Assembly (NCBI GenBank): GCA_947254205.1
Contig: CAMYCE010000039.1
Location: 1-18,334 of the forward strand
DNA: 18,334 bases
Source: an uncultured Prevotellaceae bacterium
Lineage (GTDB): Bacteria > Bacteroidota > Bacteroidia > Bacteroidales > Muribaculaceae
Reading direction: 5' to 3'
The notes under the pieces were generated by a model that saw only the letters and a list, made by a program, of their open reading frames with translations, did no database searches and was not told where the DNA came from. Numbering within the stretch: position 1 is the first letter of the stretch; the number at the start of each line of letters is the position of its first letter. A program made the translations under genes and the position numbers. Of this stretch, positions 1 through 6,623 are shown one piece after another.

Positions 1-36
1 AAATTACTCAAAATAATTTGACAAAAACAAAGAAAC

Positions 37-65
37 CTAATGACCGATTTGGGGTAAACCAAATC
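37..65. repeat. Single copy of the CTAATGACCG repeat with a small hairpin
   Basis: Bases 37-55 read CTAATGACCGATTTGGGGT. This matches, with one extra T, the 19-bp arms of the large palindrome at 1233-1453. It overlaps a hairpin with arms GATTTGG (46-52) and CCAAATC (59-65) and a 6-base loop. It lies about 35 bases past the stop codon of the winged-helix gene, so the hairpin could act as a weak terminator, but no T-run follows it directly. Confidence 0.5.
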
Positions 66-98
66 TTGGCAAAAGAAAAGAGGTGGGGAAGGGCTTGT

Positions 99-392
99 TT
101 ACTGAATATAGGACTTGAGTGCCTCTACATAGTTGCTAAAAGCCAAGAGTCCCTGCGGTGTGATGCGACACACGGTGTGGGGCATTTTTCCCTTAAATTC
201 CTTGTTCACCTCAATGTAGCCTGCTTTTTCGAGTTTGTCGATTTGCACGCTTATGTTGCCAGCCGTGGCTTGAGTTGTTGCCTTAATATAGGCAAAATCG
301 GCGTTTTCGGCATTCATGAGTATCGACATGATAGCCAATCGCAACTCGCTGTGCAACAAAGGGTCGAGTGGTTTGAAATTATTTTCTGCCAT
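99..392 (-). CDS. Small winged-helix transcriptional regulator
   Basis: This 97-residue protein is almost entirely one winged helix-turn-helix domain. Residues about 10-50 (HSELRLAIMSILMN, then TTQATAGNISVQIDKLEKAG) form the helices, with NISVQIDKLEKAGYI as the recognition region. The wing follows (YIEVNKEFKGKMPHTVCRITPQG) and a short terminal helix ends the protein. This fits the family of stand-alone winged-helix proteins related to MarR/ArsR (PF13601-like, from memory). There is no sensor domain, so any signal would come from a partner or a small ligand. Its start overlaps the end of the upstream membrane-protein gene by 14 bases, so the two are co-transcribed and probably translationally coupled. 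By analogy with similar pairs, it probably represses its own operon and helps control the membrane protein; this is inference. The DNA target is unknown. Confidence 0.85.
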   Translation of the reverse strand: MAENNFKPLDPLLHSELRLAIMSILMNAENADFAYIKATTQATAGNISVQIDKLEKAGYIEVNKEFKGKMPHTVCRITPQGLLAFSNYVEALKSYIQ

Positions 393-984
393 GGTTGCGT
401 GTCATGTAAAGTCCGGGAATGATGAGTGCAAATATTGCCAAAAAAGCAAAAACAGGAAAGTCAAACTGTTGCGGAATGAGAATGAATATAAAGAGCGACA
501 GGCTCACAATAGCTTCTACTGCTGCCAAAGCTTTTTGCTTGAGAATCATGCAAGTGGTTGTGGCAGCCATGCCCATGAGCAAAATCAATAATGGCGCAAC
601 GGGCACTAAATGGCTTCTAAGGGCAAGCTCTTGTGACCATAAAATCAGCTCAATTGCAGTAGCAAACACTGCAAAGAGGGCAAATGCTCTCCAAATAGCC
701 CCAACGGCTCTTGCAATGAATCCTGTGGGTTGGGTAGGGGCTCTTTTCTCGATCAAATAGCCGCCTGCAAAACCAATAATAGTCGTAACATACCACAGAA
801 AGTTCCACCTTGCGTGGCCTGTGAAATGTGTGAGTGTGTGCACAATGAGGCTGGTTGCTACAACAATCAATCCCCACCACAACATTTGTTTGCCGGCATG
901 CGCTGTCATGTCTTGGCGACTCTGTTCGATTGTGCTCTCAATTAATTTCAGACTCTGCATAGGAGTCAATTCTTTTTCTTCCAT
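379..984 (-). CDS. Six-helix integral membrane protein, function unknown
   Basis: This 201-residue protein has a soluble N-terminus of about 32 residues (a helical SLKLIESTIEQSRQDM segment) followed by about six hydrophobic helices, near residues 34-55, 62-77, 95-114, 124-145, 150-170 and 175-193. The short C-terminus is basic (TRNHGRK). No transporter, protease or enzyme motif is visible. It is the first gene of a two-gene operon: its stop codon lies inside the winged-helix regulator gene. A good Bacteroidetes promoter lies about 115 bases upstream. Small membrane protein plus winged-helix regulator pairs recur in Bacteroidetes, and a role in sensing or membrane stress is possible, but nothing in the sequence proves it. 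Confidence 0.8.
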   Translation of the reverse strand: MEEKELTPMQSLKLIESTIEQSRQDMTAHAGKQMLWWGLIVVATSLIVHTLTHFTGHARWNFLWYVTTIIGFAGGYLIEKRAPTQPTGFIARAVGAIWRAFALFAVFATAIELILWSQELALRSHLVPVAPLLILLMGMAATTTCMILKQKALAAVEAIVSLSLFIFILIPQQFDFPVFAFLAIFALIIPGLYMTRNHGRK

Positions 985-1098
985 TTTCTTTCTTTTTTTG
1001 AGTTAAATACTATTTTTTCCTAAGCACAAGTGCTTTGTGACGAGGTTAACGGTTTATAGTGAAGCCATAACTCCTTCTCCAAATCTCTTGTGACGTTG

Positions 1099-1130
1099 CA
1101 AATATAATATAGTTTATTTTATAAACCAAA
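1099..1130 (-). promoter_or_regulatory. Promoter of the membrane-protein/winged-helix operon
   Basis: On the minus strand a TTTG -33 box (1130-1127) is separated by 20 bases from TATATTTG (1106-1099). This matches the Bacteroidetes consensus TTTG-N19/21-TAnnTTTG exactly. The leader to the start codon at 984 would be roughly 110 bases. Confidence 0.7.
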
Positions 1131-1232
1131 TTATAGAGCAAAATAATTTGATTTTTTTTACTATAATTCATTGGTCAGTTTCAGCCGACACTTTATGTAG
1201 TGCACATGGCGATTAACATGGCATTCAGGATA

Positions 1233-1453
1233 TACTTTATATTGATTTAACCCCAATCGGTCATTAGGAAAGGGAAGTCTCGTGGTCATACCTATAATAT
1301 CTTGATTTTAAGATATTTAAATCTTCAATTTTCTAATGGCGGTCATTAGAAATTCACTGTTGCAATAGTCTAATTTCCAATTCCTTACAAGGTCAACCAC
1401 GAAATATTTAATTCTAATGACCGATTGGGGTTTAATTGTGTGGATATAAAGTA
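1233..1453. repeat. Large imperfect palindrome (fold-back or MITE-like element)
   Basis: Several inverted repeat pairs share one centre near 1341. TACTTTATAT (1233-1242) pairs with ATATAAAGTA (1444-1453). AACCCCAATCGGTCATTAG (1249-1267) pairs perfectly over 19 bases with its complement at 1414-1432. TCGTGGT (1280-1286) pairs with ACCACGA (1396-1402). TCTAATG (1332-1338) pairs with CATTAGA (1344-1350). The segments between the pairs match poorly. No open frame is credible inside. It may be a degenerate non-autonomous mobile element, a structured RNA, or a multi-site operator. Confidence 0.6.
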
Positions 1454-1478
1454 GAGCCGATGCATGCTTCGGCTCTAC
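1451..1478. other. Strong hairpin at the edge of the palindrome
   Basis: GTAGAGCCGA (1451-1460) and TCGGCTCTAC (1469-1478) form a perfect 10-bp stem with an 8-base loop. On the minus strand it is followed by TTTATATCC, so it could act as a backup terminator for serA read-through, or it could be the edge of the fold-back element, whose outer arm it overlaps by three bases. Confidence 0.5.
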
Positions 1479-1532
1479 CGGTGCTAAAAACACTGAGTTT
1501 ATTTTTGTAGAGAGCAGGGAAGCACAGATATT

Positions 1533-1572
1533 GAAAAAAGCAGGGAGAAAGTCTAAAACTTTCTTCCTGCTT
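1533..1572 (-). terminator. Intrinsic terminator of serA
   Basis: On the minus strand, AAGCAGG (1572-1566) pairs with CCTGCTT (1544-1538). Inside this, AGAAAGT (1564-1558) pairs with ACTTTCT (1552-1546), with one mismatch between the two stems and a 5-base loop. A run of six T follows. It lies about 43 bases past the serA stop codon. Confidence 0.85.
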
Positions 1573-1614
1573 GATATTGAGTGCACAGTGTGTTACAACT
1601 GTGTGAAGATCAAT

Positions 1615-2532
1615 TTATTTGTTCACTTGGAATTTGGTGCAACCATCTTTGAAGAAGGCGTTGATTTGACGAGCTGCGGCAATACCGGCGTTGATATTGG
1701 CTTCGGCAGTTTGAGCACCCATCTTTTTGGGTGTGCTGAAGTAGCGACCTTCAAATTTTGCAAATTCGGCATCGGCATCGGGCTTGATGTCGGTCACAAA
1801 CTTCAGGTCTTCGCGTTCGGCCATCAATTTGATGAGTTCGGCTTCGTTGATCACTTCCTTGCGGGCTGTGTTCACTACGATACCGCCTTTTTTCATTTGA
1901 CCCACGAGGGCATAGTTGATGCTCTCTTTGGTTTCGGGAGTTGCAGGAATGTGGAGCGAAACCACGTCGCACTGTTTGAAGAGTTCTTCTTGATTGGCAA
2001 CAGCGTGCACACCAGCTTCTTCAATCACGTTGGCAGGGCAGAAGGCGTCGTAGGCATACACGTCCATGCCAAAACCCTTGGCGATGCGAGCCACGTTGCG
2101 ACCAACGTTACCAAAGGCGAGGATACCCAATTTTTTGCCCATCAACTCTGTGCCGGCCTTGCCGTTATAGAAGTTGCGAACAGCCGAAACGAGCAAGCCA
2201 AACACGAGCTCTGCCACAGCGTTGGAGTTTTGACCGGGAGTGTTCTCGGCAACCACTTTGTGAGCAGTTGCTGCTGCAAGGTCGATGTTGTCGTAACCGG
2301 CACCTGCGCGCACGATGATTTTCAAGTTCTTGGCAGCGTCGAGCACTTCGGCGTCGGCCTTGTCGGAACGAATGATCATGGCATCGGCGTCTTTCACTGC
2401 GTCGAGGAGTTGAGCTTTCTCGGTATATTTTTCGAGAGTCACGAGTTGGTGACCAGCTGCTTCAATTTCTTTCTTGATACCTTCCAATGCTACTGCTGCA
2501 AAGGGTTTTTCTGTTGCTACTAAAACTTTCAT
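1615..2532 (-). CDS. serA: D-3-phosphoglycerate dehydrogenase, short form
   Basis: SerA oxidises 3-phosphoglycerate to 3-phosphohydroxypyruvate with NAD, the first step of serine synthesis in the cytosol. At 305 residues this is the short form without the regulatory ACT domain. Visible motifs are RAGAGYDNID (75-84), NTPGQNSNAVAE (97-108), the nucleotide loop GILAFGNVGR (136-145, with Ala in place of the first Gly of GxGxxG), Asp162 at the end of the second strand for NAD, and NTARKEVINE (221-230) holding the catalytic Arg224. The usual TPH catalytic histidine is replaced by lysine (TPKKMGAQT, Lys269), and the usual E-P motif just before it is not evident. From memory, the Bacteroides/Entamoeba subfamily uses a lysine here, so the enzyme is probably active. 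It follows serC on the same strand after 125 bases that contain a terminator-like hairpin. Without an ACT domain, feedback inhibition by serine through that domain is not expected. Confidence 0.93.
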   Translation of the reverse strand: MKVLVATEKPFAAVALEGIKKEIEAAGHQLVTLEKYTEKAQLLDAVKDADAMIIRSDKADAEVLDAAKNLKIIVRAGAGYDNIDLAAATAHKVVAENTPGQNSNAVAELVFGLLVSAVRNFYNGKAGTELMGKKLGILAFGNVGRNVARIAKGFGMDVYAYDAFCPANVIEEAGVHAVANQEELFKQCDVVSLHIPATPETKESINYALVGQMKKGGIVVNTARKEVINEAELIKLMAEREDLKFVTDIKPDADAEFAKFEGRYFSTPKKMGAQTAEANINAGIAAARQINAFFKDGCTKFQVNK

Positions 2533-2581
2533 TGCTATTGTTGTTTTAAAGTTCTTCGATGATTATAAAAAAAATGATTAA

Positions 2582-2614
2582 AAGGGCAACTTTCGGCAAT
2601 CAAAAGTTGCCCTT
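2582..2614 (-). terminator. Terminator-like hairpin between serC and serA
   Basis: Perfect 12-bp arms AAGGGCAACTTT (2582-2593) and AAAGTTGCCCTT (2603-2614) enclose a 9-base loop. On the minus strand the stem is followed by TTTTAATCATTTTTTTT. It begins about 44 bases past the serC stop and ends about 50 bases before serA. It may terminate most serC transcripts, leaving partial read-through into serA, or be an attenuator. No clear second promoter for serA is seen in the gap. Confidence 0.7.
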
Positions 2615-2657
2615 CGTTATCGTAGGGACACAATAAAATGTGTGTTGATGAGCTTGA

Positions 2658-3728
2658 TTAGTGCTTGGCTTCAAATTCTTGCATGCACTTCACGAGTTCC
2701 TTCACGCCTTCAACAGTCATAGCGTTGTAGCAGCTTGCACGGAAACCACCCACATCGCGGTGACCCTTGATGCCAACCATGCCCTTGCCGGTAGCAAACT
2801 GGAAGAACTCGTCTTGCAACTCGGCGTATTCGTCGTTGAGCACGAAGCAGATGTTCATGTAAGAACGATCTTCTTCATTCTTCACTGTGCCACGGAACAA
2901 TTTGTTGCGGTCGATTTCGCCATAAAGGAGTTCGGCACGTTGTTTAGCCAATTTTGCCATAGCTTCAACACCACCATTGGCTTTCACCCAACGCAAGTTT
3001 TCCATTGCAGTGTAGATGGGCACCACGGGAGGAGTGTTGAACATAGAGCCTTTCTTCACGTGAGTGCGATAGTCGAGCATAGTGGGGATTTCGCGTTCCA
3101 CACGACCCAAAACTTCGTCTTTAACAATAACGAATGTCACACCGGCCATCGAAAGGTTCTTTTGAGCACCACCATAGATGCAGTCATACTTAGCAACGTC
3201 TACTGGACGGCTGAAGATGTCCGACGACATGTCACCAATCATGCGCACAGGCACATCGAGGTCTTTGTGCAACTCTGTACCATAAATGGTGTTGTTGGTT
3301 GTCACGTGCAGGTAGTCGAGGTCGGTGGGAACTTCAAAGTTCTTGGGAATGTAGGTGAAGTTATCATCGGCCGATGTGGCAACTTCAACAACTTCGCCAA
3401 ATGCTTTGGCTTCTTTCATAGCTTTCTTTGCCCAAACACCGGTGTTCAAGTAACCAGCCTTCTTTACCAAGAAGTTCATGGGAATCATGCAGAACTCGAG
3501 TGATGCACCGCCACCCAAGAAGAGAACCGAATAGCCTTCGGGAACGTTCAACACGTCCTTTACCAATGCCATTGCCTCGTCGATAACGGGTTGGAAATCT
3601 TTAGACCTGTGGCTGATTTCAGCGATTGAAAGACCAATACCGTTGAAATCTAAGATAGCACTTGCTGTTTTTTCAATTACTTCGCGTGGAAGAATGCATG
3701 GACCAGCACCAAAGTTGTACTTCTTCAT
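2658..3728 (-). CDS. serC: Phosphoserine aminotransferase
   Basis: SerC is a cytosolic PLP enzyme that moves an amino group from glutamate to 3-phosphohydroxypyruvate, giving phosphoserine; the same enzyme can act in pyridoxal phosphate synthesis. The 356 residues match the usual family length. Motifs include the start KYNFGAGPCILP, LSIAEISHRSKDF (33-45), the phosphate-binding GGGASLEF (72-79), TTNNTIYGTE (143-152), and GGAQKNLSMAG, in which Lys190 is the PLP-binding lysine. The C-terminus carries GIKGHRDVGGFRASCYNA, as expected. It is the first gene before serA, so the next enzyme in the pathway is encoded upstream of the previous one. The glutamate it uses comes from GdhA, encoded divergently next to it. 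The start is supported by a good promoter only about 40 bases upstream. Confidence 0.96.
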   Translation of the reverse strand: MKKYNFGAGPCILPREVIEKTASAILDFNGIGLSIAEISHRSKDFQPVIDEAMALVKDVLNVPEGYSVLFLGGGASLEFCMIPMNFLVKKAGYLNTGVWAKKAMKEAKAFGEVVEVATSADDNFTYIPKNFEVPTDLDYLHVTTNNTIYGTELHKDLDVPVRMIGDMSSDIFSRPVDVAKYDCIYGGAQKNLSMAGVTFVIVKDEVLGRVEREIPTMLDYRTHVKKGSMFNTPPVVPIYTAMENLRWVKANGGVEAMAKLAKQRAELLYGEIDRNKLFRGTVKNEEDRSYMNICFVLNDEYAELQDEFFQFATGKGMVGIKGHRDVGGFRASCYNAMTVEGVKELVKCMQEFEAKH

Positions 3729-3769
3729 AAAGTTTATTTATTAATTAGTTAATACGATAATTCTACTCA

Positions 3770-3800
3770 CAAAATTAGCTCTTTTTTATTATATACCAAA
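3770..3800 (-). promoter_or_regulatory. serC promoter
   Basis: On the minus strand TTTG (3800-3797) is followed after 19 bases by TAATTTTG (3777-3770). Both boxes fit the Bacteroidetes consensus. The leader to serC would be short, about 35 bases. Confidence 0.7.
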
Positions 3801-4066
3801 GTCTATAAAGATAAAAAGTAATTGCCTTTTTGTGGACTACTTTTTTGCCGTTTTTGGCTTTATGGCAGTTTATCTTTGGTTTTGGTTGCCCACTTGTTGC
3901 GTTTGGTCGGTTAAGGGGACTTTTTGATATTAAAAAGTGCTAATATCTGGAGTTTTGAAATGTGCAAATAATTGTTAAAATGTCAAATTGCCATCGAATG
4001 ATTTCAAGGACGCATCAAAATTGTAAAAAAAAGGGAGAAAAACATGGCTAATAAGAAAATTTGCTA

Positions 4067-4074
4067 TATATTTG
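4067..4074 (+). promoter_or_regulatory. Probable gdhA -7 box
   Basis: TATATTTG matches TAnnTTTG and lies 89 bases before the gdhA start. No TTTG is present at the expected -33 distance, so the promoter may be weak on its own or need an activator. Confidence 0.5.
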
Positions 4075-4162
4075 TCATGTCCTTAGCGATATCAAGGGCA
4101 TAACTAAATATAATGTAAAGATTATTATTTTCTTCTATAAACCACTTTAAAAAATATCTATC

Positions 4163-5506
4163 ATGGACGTTAAGAAGATTTTAGCAGATCTTGAGGCCAA
4201 ACACCCAGGTGAAAACGAATACCTGCAGGCCGTGCAAGAAGTTCTCGAATCGATCGAGGAAGTGTATAACCAACACCCAGAGTTTGAAAAGGCTCAAATC
4301 ATTGAAAGAATGGTTGAACCCGAGCGCATTTTCACTTTCCGTGTGAACTGGGTTGATGATAACGGTAAAGTTCAAACCAACCTTGGCTATCGTGTGCAAT
4401 TCAACAGCGCCATTGGTCCCTACAAGGGCGGTCTCCGTTTCCACAAGGCTGTTACTCCCTCAATGTTGAAATTCCTCGGCTTTGAGCAAACTTTCAAGAA
4501 TGCACTCACCACATTGCCAATGGGTGGCGGTAAGGGTGGTTCTGACTTCGACCCAGTGGGCAAGTCTGACGCCGAAATCATGCGTTTCTGCCAAGCTTTC
4601 ATGCTTGAATTGAAGCACTGCATTGGTCCCGATCAGGATATTCCTGCCGGTGACGTTGGTGTGGGTGGCCGCGAAATTGGCTACATGAATGGTATGTACC
4701 AAAAACTCACTCGTCAATACCACACTGGTGTGCTCACTGGTAAGGGCTTGACTTGGGGTGGTTCTTTCTTCCGTCCTGAAGCTACTGGTTTTGGTGCTCT
4801 CTACTTCACTAAACACCTGCTCGACACTGCTGGCAAAACTATCGAAGGCAAGCGAGTTGCCATCTCTGGTTTTGGTAACGTGGCTTGGGGGGCTGCAACA
4901 AAGACTACCGACATGGGTGGTAAAGTTGTTGCTATCTCTGGTCCCGACGGTGTTTGCGAAATTCCCGACGGCATCACTCGCGAGATGATCGACTATATGC
5001 TCGAAATGCGCACTTCCAACCGCAACAAGGTTGAAGACATGGCCACTAAGTTCCCCGGCAAGGCTAAATTCACTGCCGGCAAGAAGGCTTGGAGCATTCC
5101 TGTTGACATCGCTCTGCCTTGTGCATTCCAAAATGAGCTTAGCGAAGAAGACGCTAAGGAATTGAAGGCCAATGGCTGCTGGTGCTGCTGCGAGGTGTCA
5201 AACATGGGTTGCCAACCTGGTGCTATCCACTTCTTCCAAAAGAATGGCATTCTCTTTGCTCCTGGCAAGGCTGTTAATGCCGGTGGTGTTGCCACTTCGG
5301 GTCTCGAAATGACTCAAAATGCTGCTCACCTCAACTGGGCTCCCCAAGAAGTTAACGACAAACTCATGTGGATCATGGAAAGCATTCACGAGCAATGCGT
5401 TAAGTTTGGTAAACAAGCCGATGGCACTATCGACTATGTTAAGGGTGCCAACATCGCTGGTTTCATGAAGGTTGCTCAAGCAATGCTCGAACAAGGTATC
5501 ATCTAA
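4163..5506 (+). CDS. gdhA: Glutamate dehydrogenase (hexameric, small-subunit type)
   Basis: GdhA reversibly aminates 2-oxoglutarate with ammonia to give glutamate, the main ammonia-assimilation step in many Bacteroidales. The 447 residues are the normal length for the 50-kDa hexameric class. Substrate-site residues are all present: Lys88 in YKGGLRFH, Lys112 in FKNALTTLPM, the catalytic Lys124 in GGGKGGSDFDP, and Asp164 in PAGDVGVGGRE. The Rossmann motif SGFGNVAWGAA lies at 235-245. The coenzyme region reads SGPDG (259-263) with Phe237, Pro261 and Asp262. From memory these match the NAD-specific Clostridium symbiosum enzyme rather than NADP-specific E. coli GdhA, so NAD or dual specificity is likely. 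A cysteine-rich patch CWCCCEVSNMGCQPG lies in the last third. The gene is monocistronic, with a strong terminator. Confidence 0.96.
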   Translation: MDVKKILADLEAKHPGENEYLQAVQEVLESIEEVYNQHPEFEKAQIIERMVEPERIFTFRVNWVDDNGKVQTNLGYRVQFNSAIGPYKGGLRFHKAVTPSMLKFLGFEQTFKNALTTLPMGGGKGGSDFDPVGKSDAEIMRFCQAFMLELKHCIGPDQDIPAGDVGVGGREIGYMNGMYQKLTRQYHTGVLTGKGLTWGGSFFRPEATGFGALYFTKHLLDTAGKTIEGKRVAISGFGNVAWGAATKTTDMGGKVVAISGPDGVCEIPDGITREMIDYMLEMRTSNRNKVEDMATKFPGKAKFTAGKKAWSIPVDIALPCAFQNELSEEDAKELKANGCWCCCEVSNMGCQPGAIHFFQKNGILFAPGKAVNAGGVATSGLEMTQNAAHLNWAPQEVNDKLMWIMESIHEQCVKFGKQADGTIDYVKGANIAGFMKVAQAMLEQGII

Positions 5507-5543
5507 TAGCTTGTTGATTACAGCATTTTTAAACCGATAAATT

Positions 5544-5580
5544 AAATGTTGTCGCCTCGCAAGAGACGGCAACATTTTTT
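5544..5580 (+). terminator. gdhA intrinsic terminator
   Basis: AAATGTTG (5544-5551) pairs with CAACATTT (5570-5577). The stem continues inward with one wobble and one mismatch to a GCAA tetraloop at 5559-5562. A run of seven T (5575-5581) partly overlaps the stem foot. Confidence 0.85.
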
Positions 5581-5629
5581 TAGAGCACTGCAGTTTGCCC
5601 TAAATCAATAAAGAGGGCATGTTAATAAA

Positions 5630-5671
5630 AAATGCTATGATAGCGACAACCTCTTGGGTTTATGGGTTGTC
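5630..5671 (-). terminator. Possible terminator of the amidase gene
   Basis: On the minus strand GACAACC (5671-5665) pairs with GGTTGTC (5651-5645), overlapping the stop codon, with a 13-base loop. A GCTATCATAGC palindrome and a T-run follow. The stem is short, so this is tentative. Confidence 0.35.
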
Positions 5672-6475
5672 TTGCTTGATGATTTCGTCTATCTCTTCAT
5701 TCACATCTATATTTCCTGTTTCGGGGTCGGGATTGTGAAACTTGAGTCGTTCAAGAAATGCTGTCCAGTCAAAGCTCCAAGGGTCGGTTTTGCGTCCGGG
5801 GGCTATATCGCTATGGCGGTAGATATACTTGATAGTGTGCCGTGCCCTGATGTTATTGACCAGTTTCGTGAGCGTGGCATATTGTTGAGCTGTGGGGGCT
5901 ATCGACTCGGTGCTCATCACCTCAATGCCAATAGAGTTGTCGTTGAGGTGCTGGCGTTCTTTGTTGGCGGGCAATCGGCTCTCTCCTGCATGATAGGAAA
6001 TGTCATTTTCGTCAACAAGTCGATAAATCTCGCCTCTGCGTCCCAACAAATAGTGTGCACTCACGCCATAACGTTGAAATTGCTTGATGATGCCTTTCAC
6101 GCTAAATGTGTCGGCACCAACATAGTAGGACGAATGAATGATGATGATGTCGATGTTGCGTGTGCTGTCTGTTTTTTCTTTTCCGCCAGCAATCGAGTCG
6201 CGATAGTCGAGCACCGCAATTGCAGTGTCGAGTTGGCTTTGTCGCATTTTGTTTTTGGATTTTGTTACAAGATGTGTTGCTGTGGAATCAGAGATTTCTT
6301 TGCATATAGATGCAGTGGTGTCGGTTTCAAGAGTGCGACTGCTGGTGTCGGGGGCAACTTTATTGAGCCTTGAAACATTCTCATGATTATGAAAATGGTC
6401 GTCTTCACACCCCAATAAAACAAAAATGCACAAGAAAATGAGGGGGAGCAACAGCTGTAAATTCGATTTTTTCAT
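5660..6475 (-). CDS. N-acetylmuramoyl-L-alanine amidase lipoprotein (Amidase_2)
   Basis: The 271-residue protein is predicted to cut the amide bond between N-acetylmuramic acid and L-alanine in peptidoglycan or its fragments. Residues 1-22 are a lipoprotein signal peptide ending in the lipobox LLGC, so Cys23 would be lipidated. The mature start C-E-D-D is acidic. A linker of about 85 residues follows, rich in Thr/Ser/Asp. The zinc amidase domain spans about 107-245: HSS with zinc ligand His114, VSAHYLL (138-144), YHAGES (161-166), NSIGIEVM (180-187) and HSDIAPGRKTDP (221-232), with His221 and Asp231 as the other predicted ligands. These match the AmpD/AmiD-like Amidase_2 family. It is convergent with gdhA and divergent from the TPR gene. 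Whether it faces the periplasm or the cell surface is open. Confidence 0.9.
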   Translation of the reverse strand: MKKSNLQLLLPLIFLCIFVLLGCEDDHFHNHENVSRLNKVAPDTSSRTLETDTTASICKEISDSTATHLVTKSKNKMRQSQLDTAIAVLDYRDSIAGGKEKTDSTRNIDIIIIHSSYYVGADTFSVKGIIKQFQRYGVSAHYLLGRRGEIYRLVDENDISYHAGESRLPANKERQHLNDNSIGIEVMSTESIAPTAQQYATLTKLVNNIRARHTIKYIYRHSDIAPGRKTDPWSFDWTAFLERLKFHNPDPETGNIDVNEEIDEIIKQDNP

Positions 6476-6534
6476 TCTTGTTTTATTTTTTGCGAAAAGT
6501 GTGATTTTTTTTTTGCTAATCTTGAAAATAGTTG

Positions 6535-6566
6535 TTTGATAGTCAATTTGTGTTGCAAGTAATTTG
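6535..6566 (+). promoter_or_regulatory. Weak candidate promoter of the TPR gene
   Basis: TTTG (6535-6538) is followed after 20 bases by GTAATTTG (6559-6566), which differs from TAnnTTTG in its first two bases. Spacing and distance to the start at 6600 are right, but the match is imperfect. Confidence 0.3.
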
Positions 6567-6591
6567 CTAAATTTACACCCAATTCAGAACG

Positions 6592-6623
6592 CAAAATTAA
6601 TGAAAAATTTACAAGAACTCAAG
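6592..6623 (-). promoter_or_regulatory. Possible promoter of the amidase gene
   Basis: On the minus strand TAATTTTG (6599-6592) is preceded by CTTG (6623-6620) after 20 bases. One base differs from the -33 consensus. The promoter would overlap the start of the TPR gene and give a leader of about 110 bases. Confidence 0.4.

Larger units (their letters stand above)
985..1614. other. Gene-free region between the regulator operon and serA
   Basis: I see no credible gene in these 630 bases; the open frames are shadows or short. The region holds, from left to right: the leader of the membrane-protein operon with a small hairpin (AAGCAC at 1022-1027 and GTGCTT at 1030-1035), the promoter at 1099-1130, an AT-rich stretch, the large imperfect palindrome at 1233-1453, a separate strong hairpin at 1451-1478, and the serA terminator at 1538-1572. 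Confidence 0.7.
3729..4162. other. Divergent serC/gdhA intergenic region
   Basis: These 434 bases hold no credible gene. The serC promoter lies at 3770-3800 on the minus strand and a probable gdhA -10-type box at 4067-4074 on the plus strand. The roughly 260 bases between them are AT-rich and contain no hairpin or riboswitch that I could recognise. Confidence 0.6.

Noticed and set aside
1317..1586. An 89-codon open frame over the palindrome
   Set aside because: It crosses the serA terminator and the palindrome arms, lacks any recognisable motif, and is best explained by AT-rich non-coding DNA.
1531..2523. A 330-codon open frame on the plus strand opposite serA
   Set aside because: It is the antisense shadow of serA: cysteine-, histidine- and phenylalanine-rich, no family resemblance, and it runs across the serA terminator. 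The long open frames opposite serC, tsf and ackA were rejected for the same reason.
5151..5220. Cysteine-rich patch in GdhA as a metal site or a frameshift
   Set aside because: The reading frame is intact and family motifs continue on both sides; without a structure the cysteines cannot be called a metal site.
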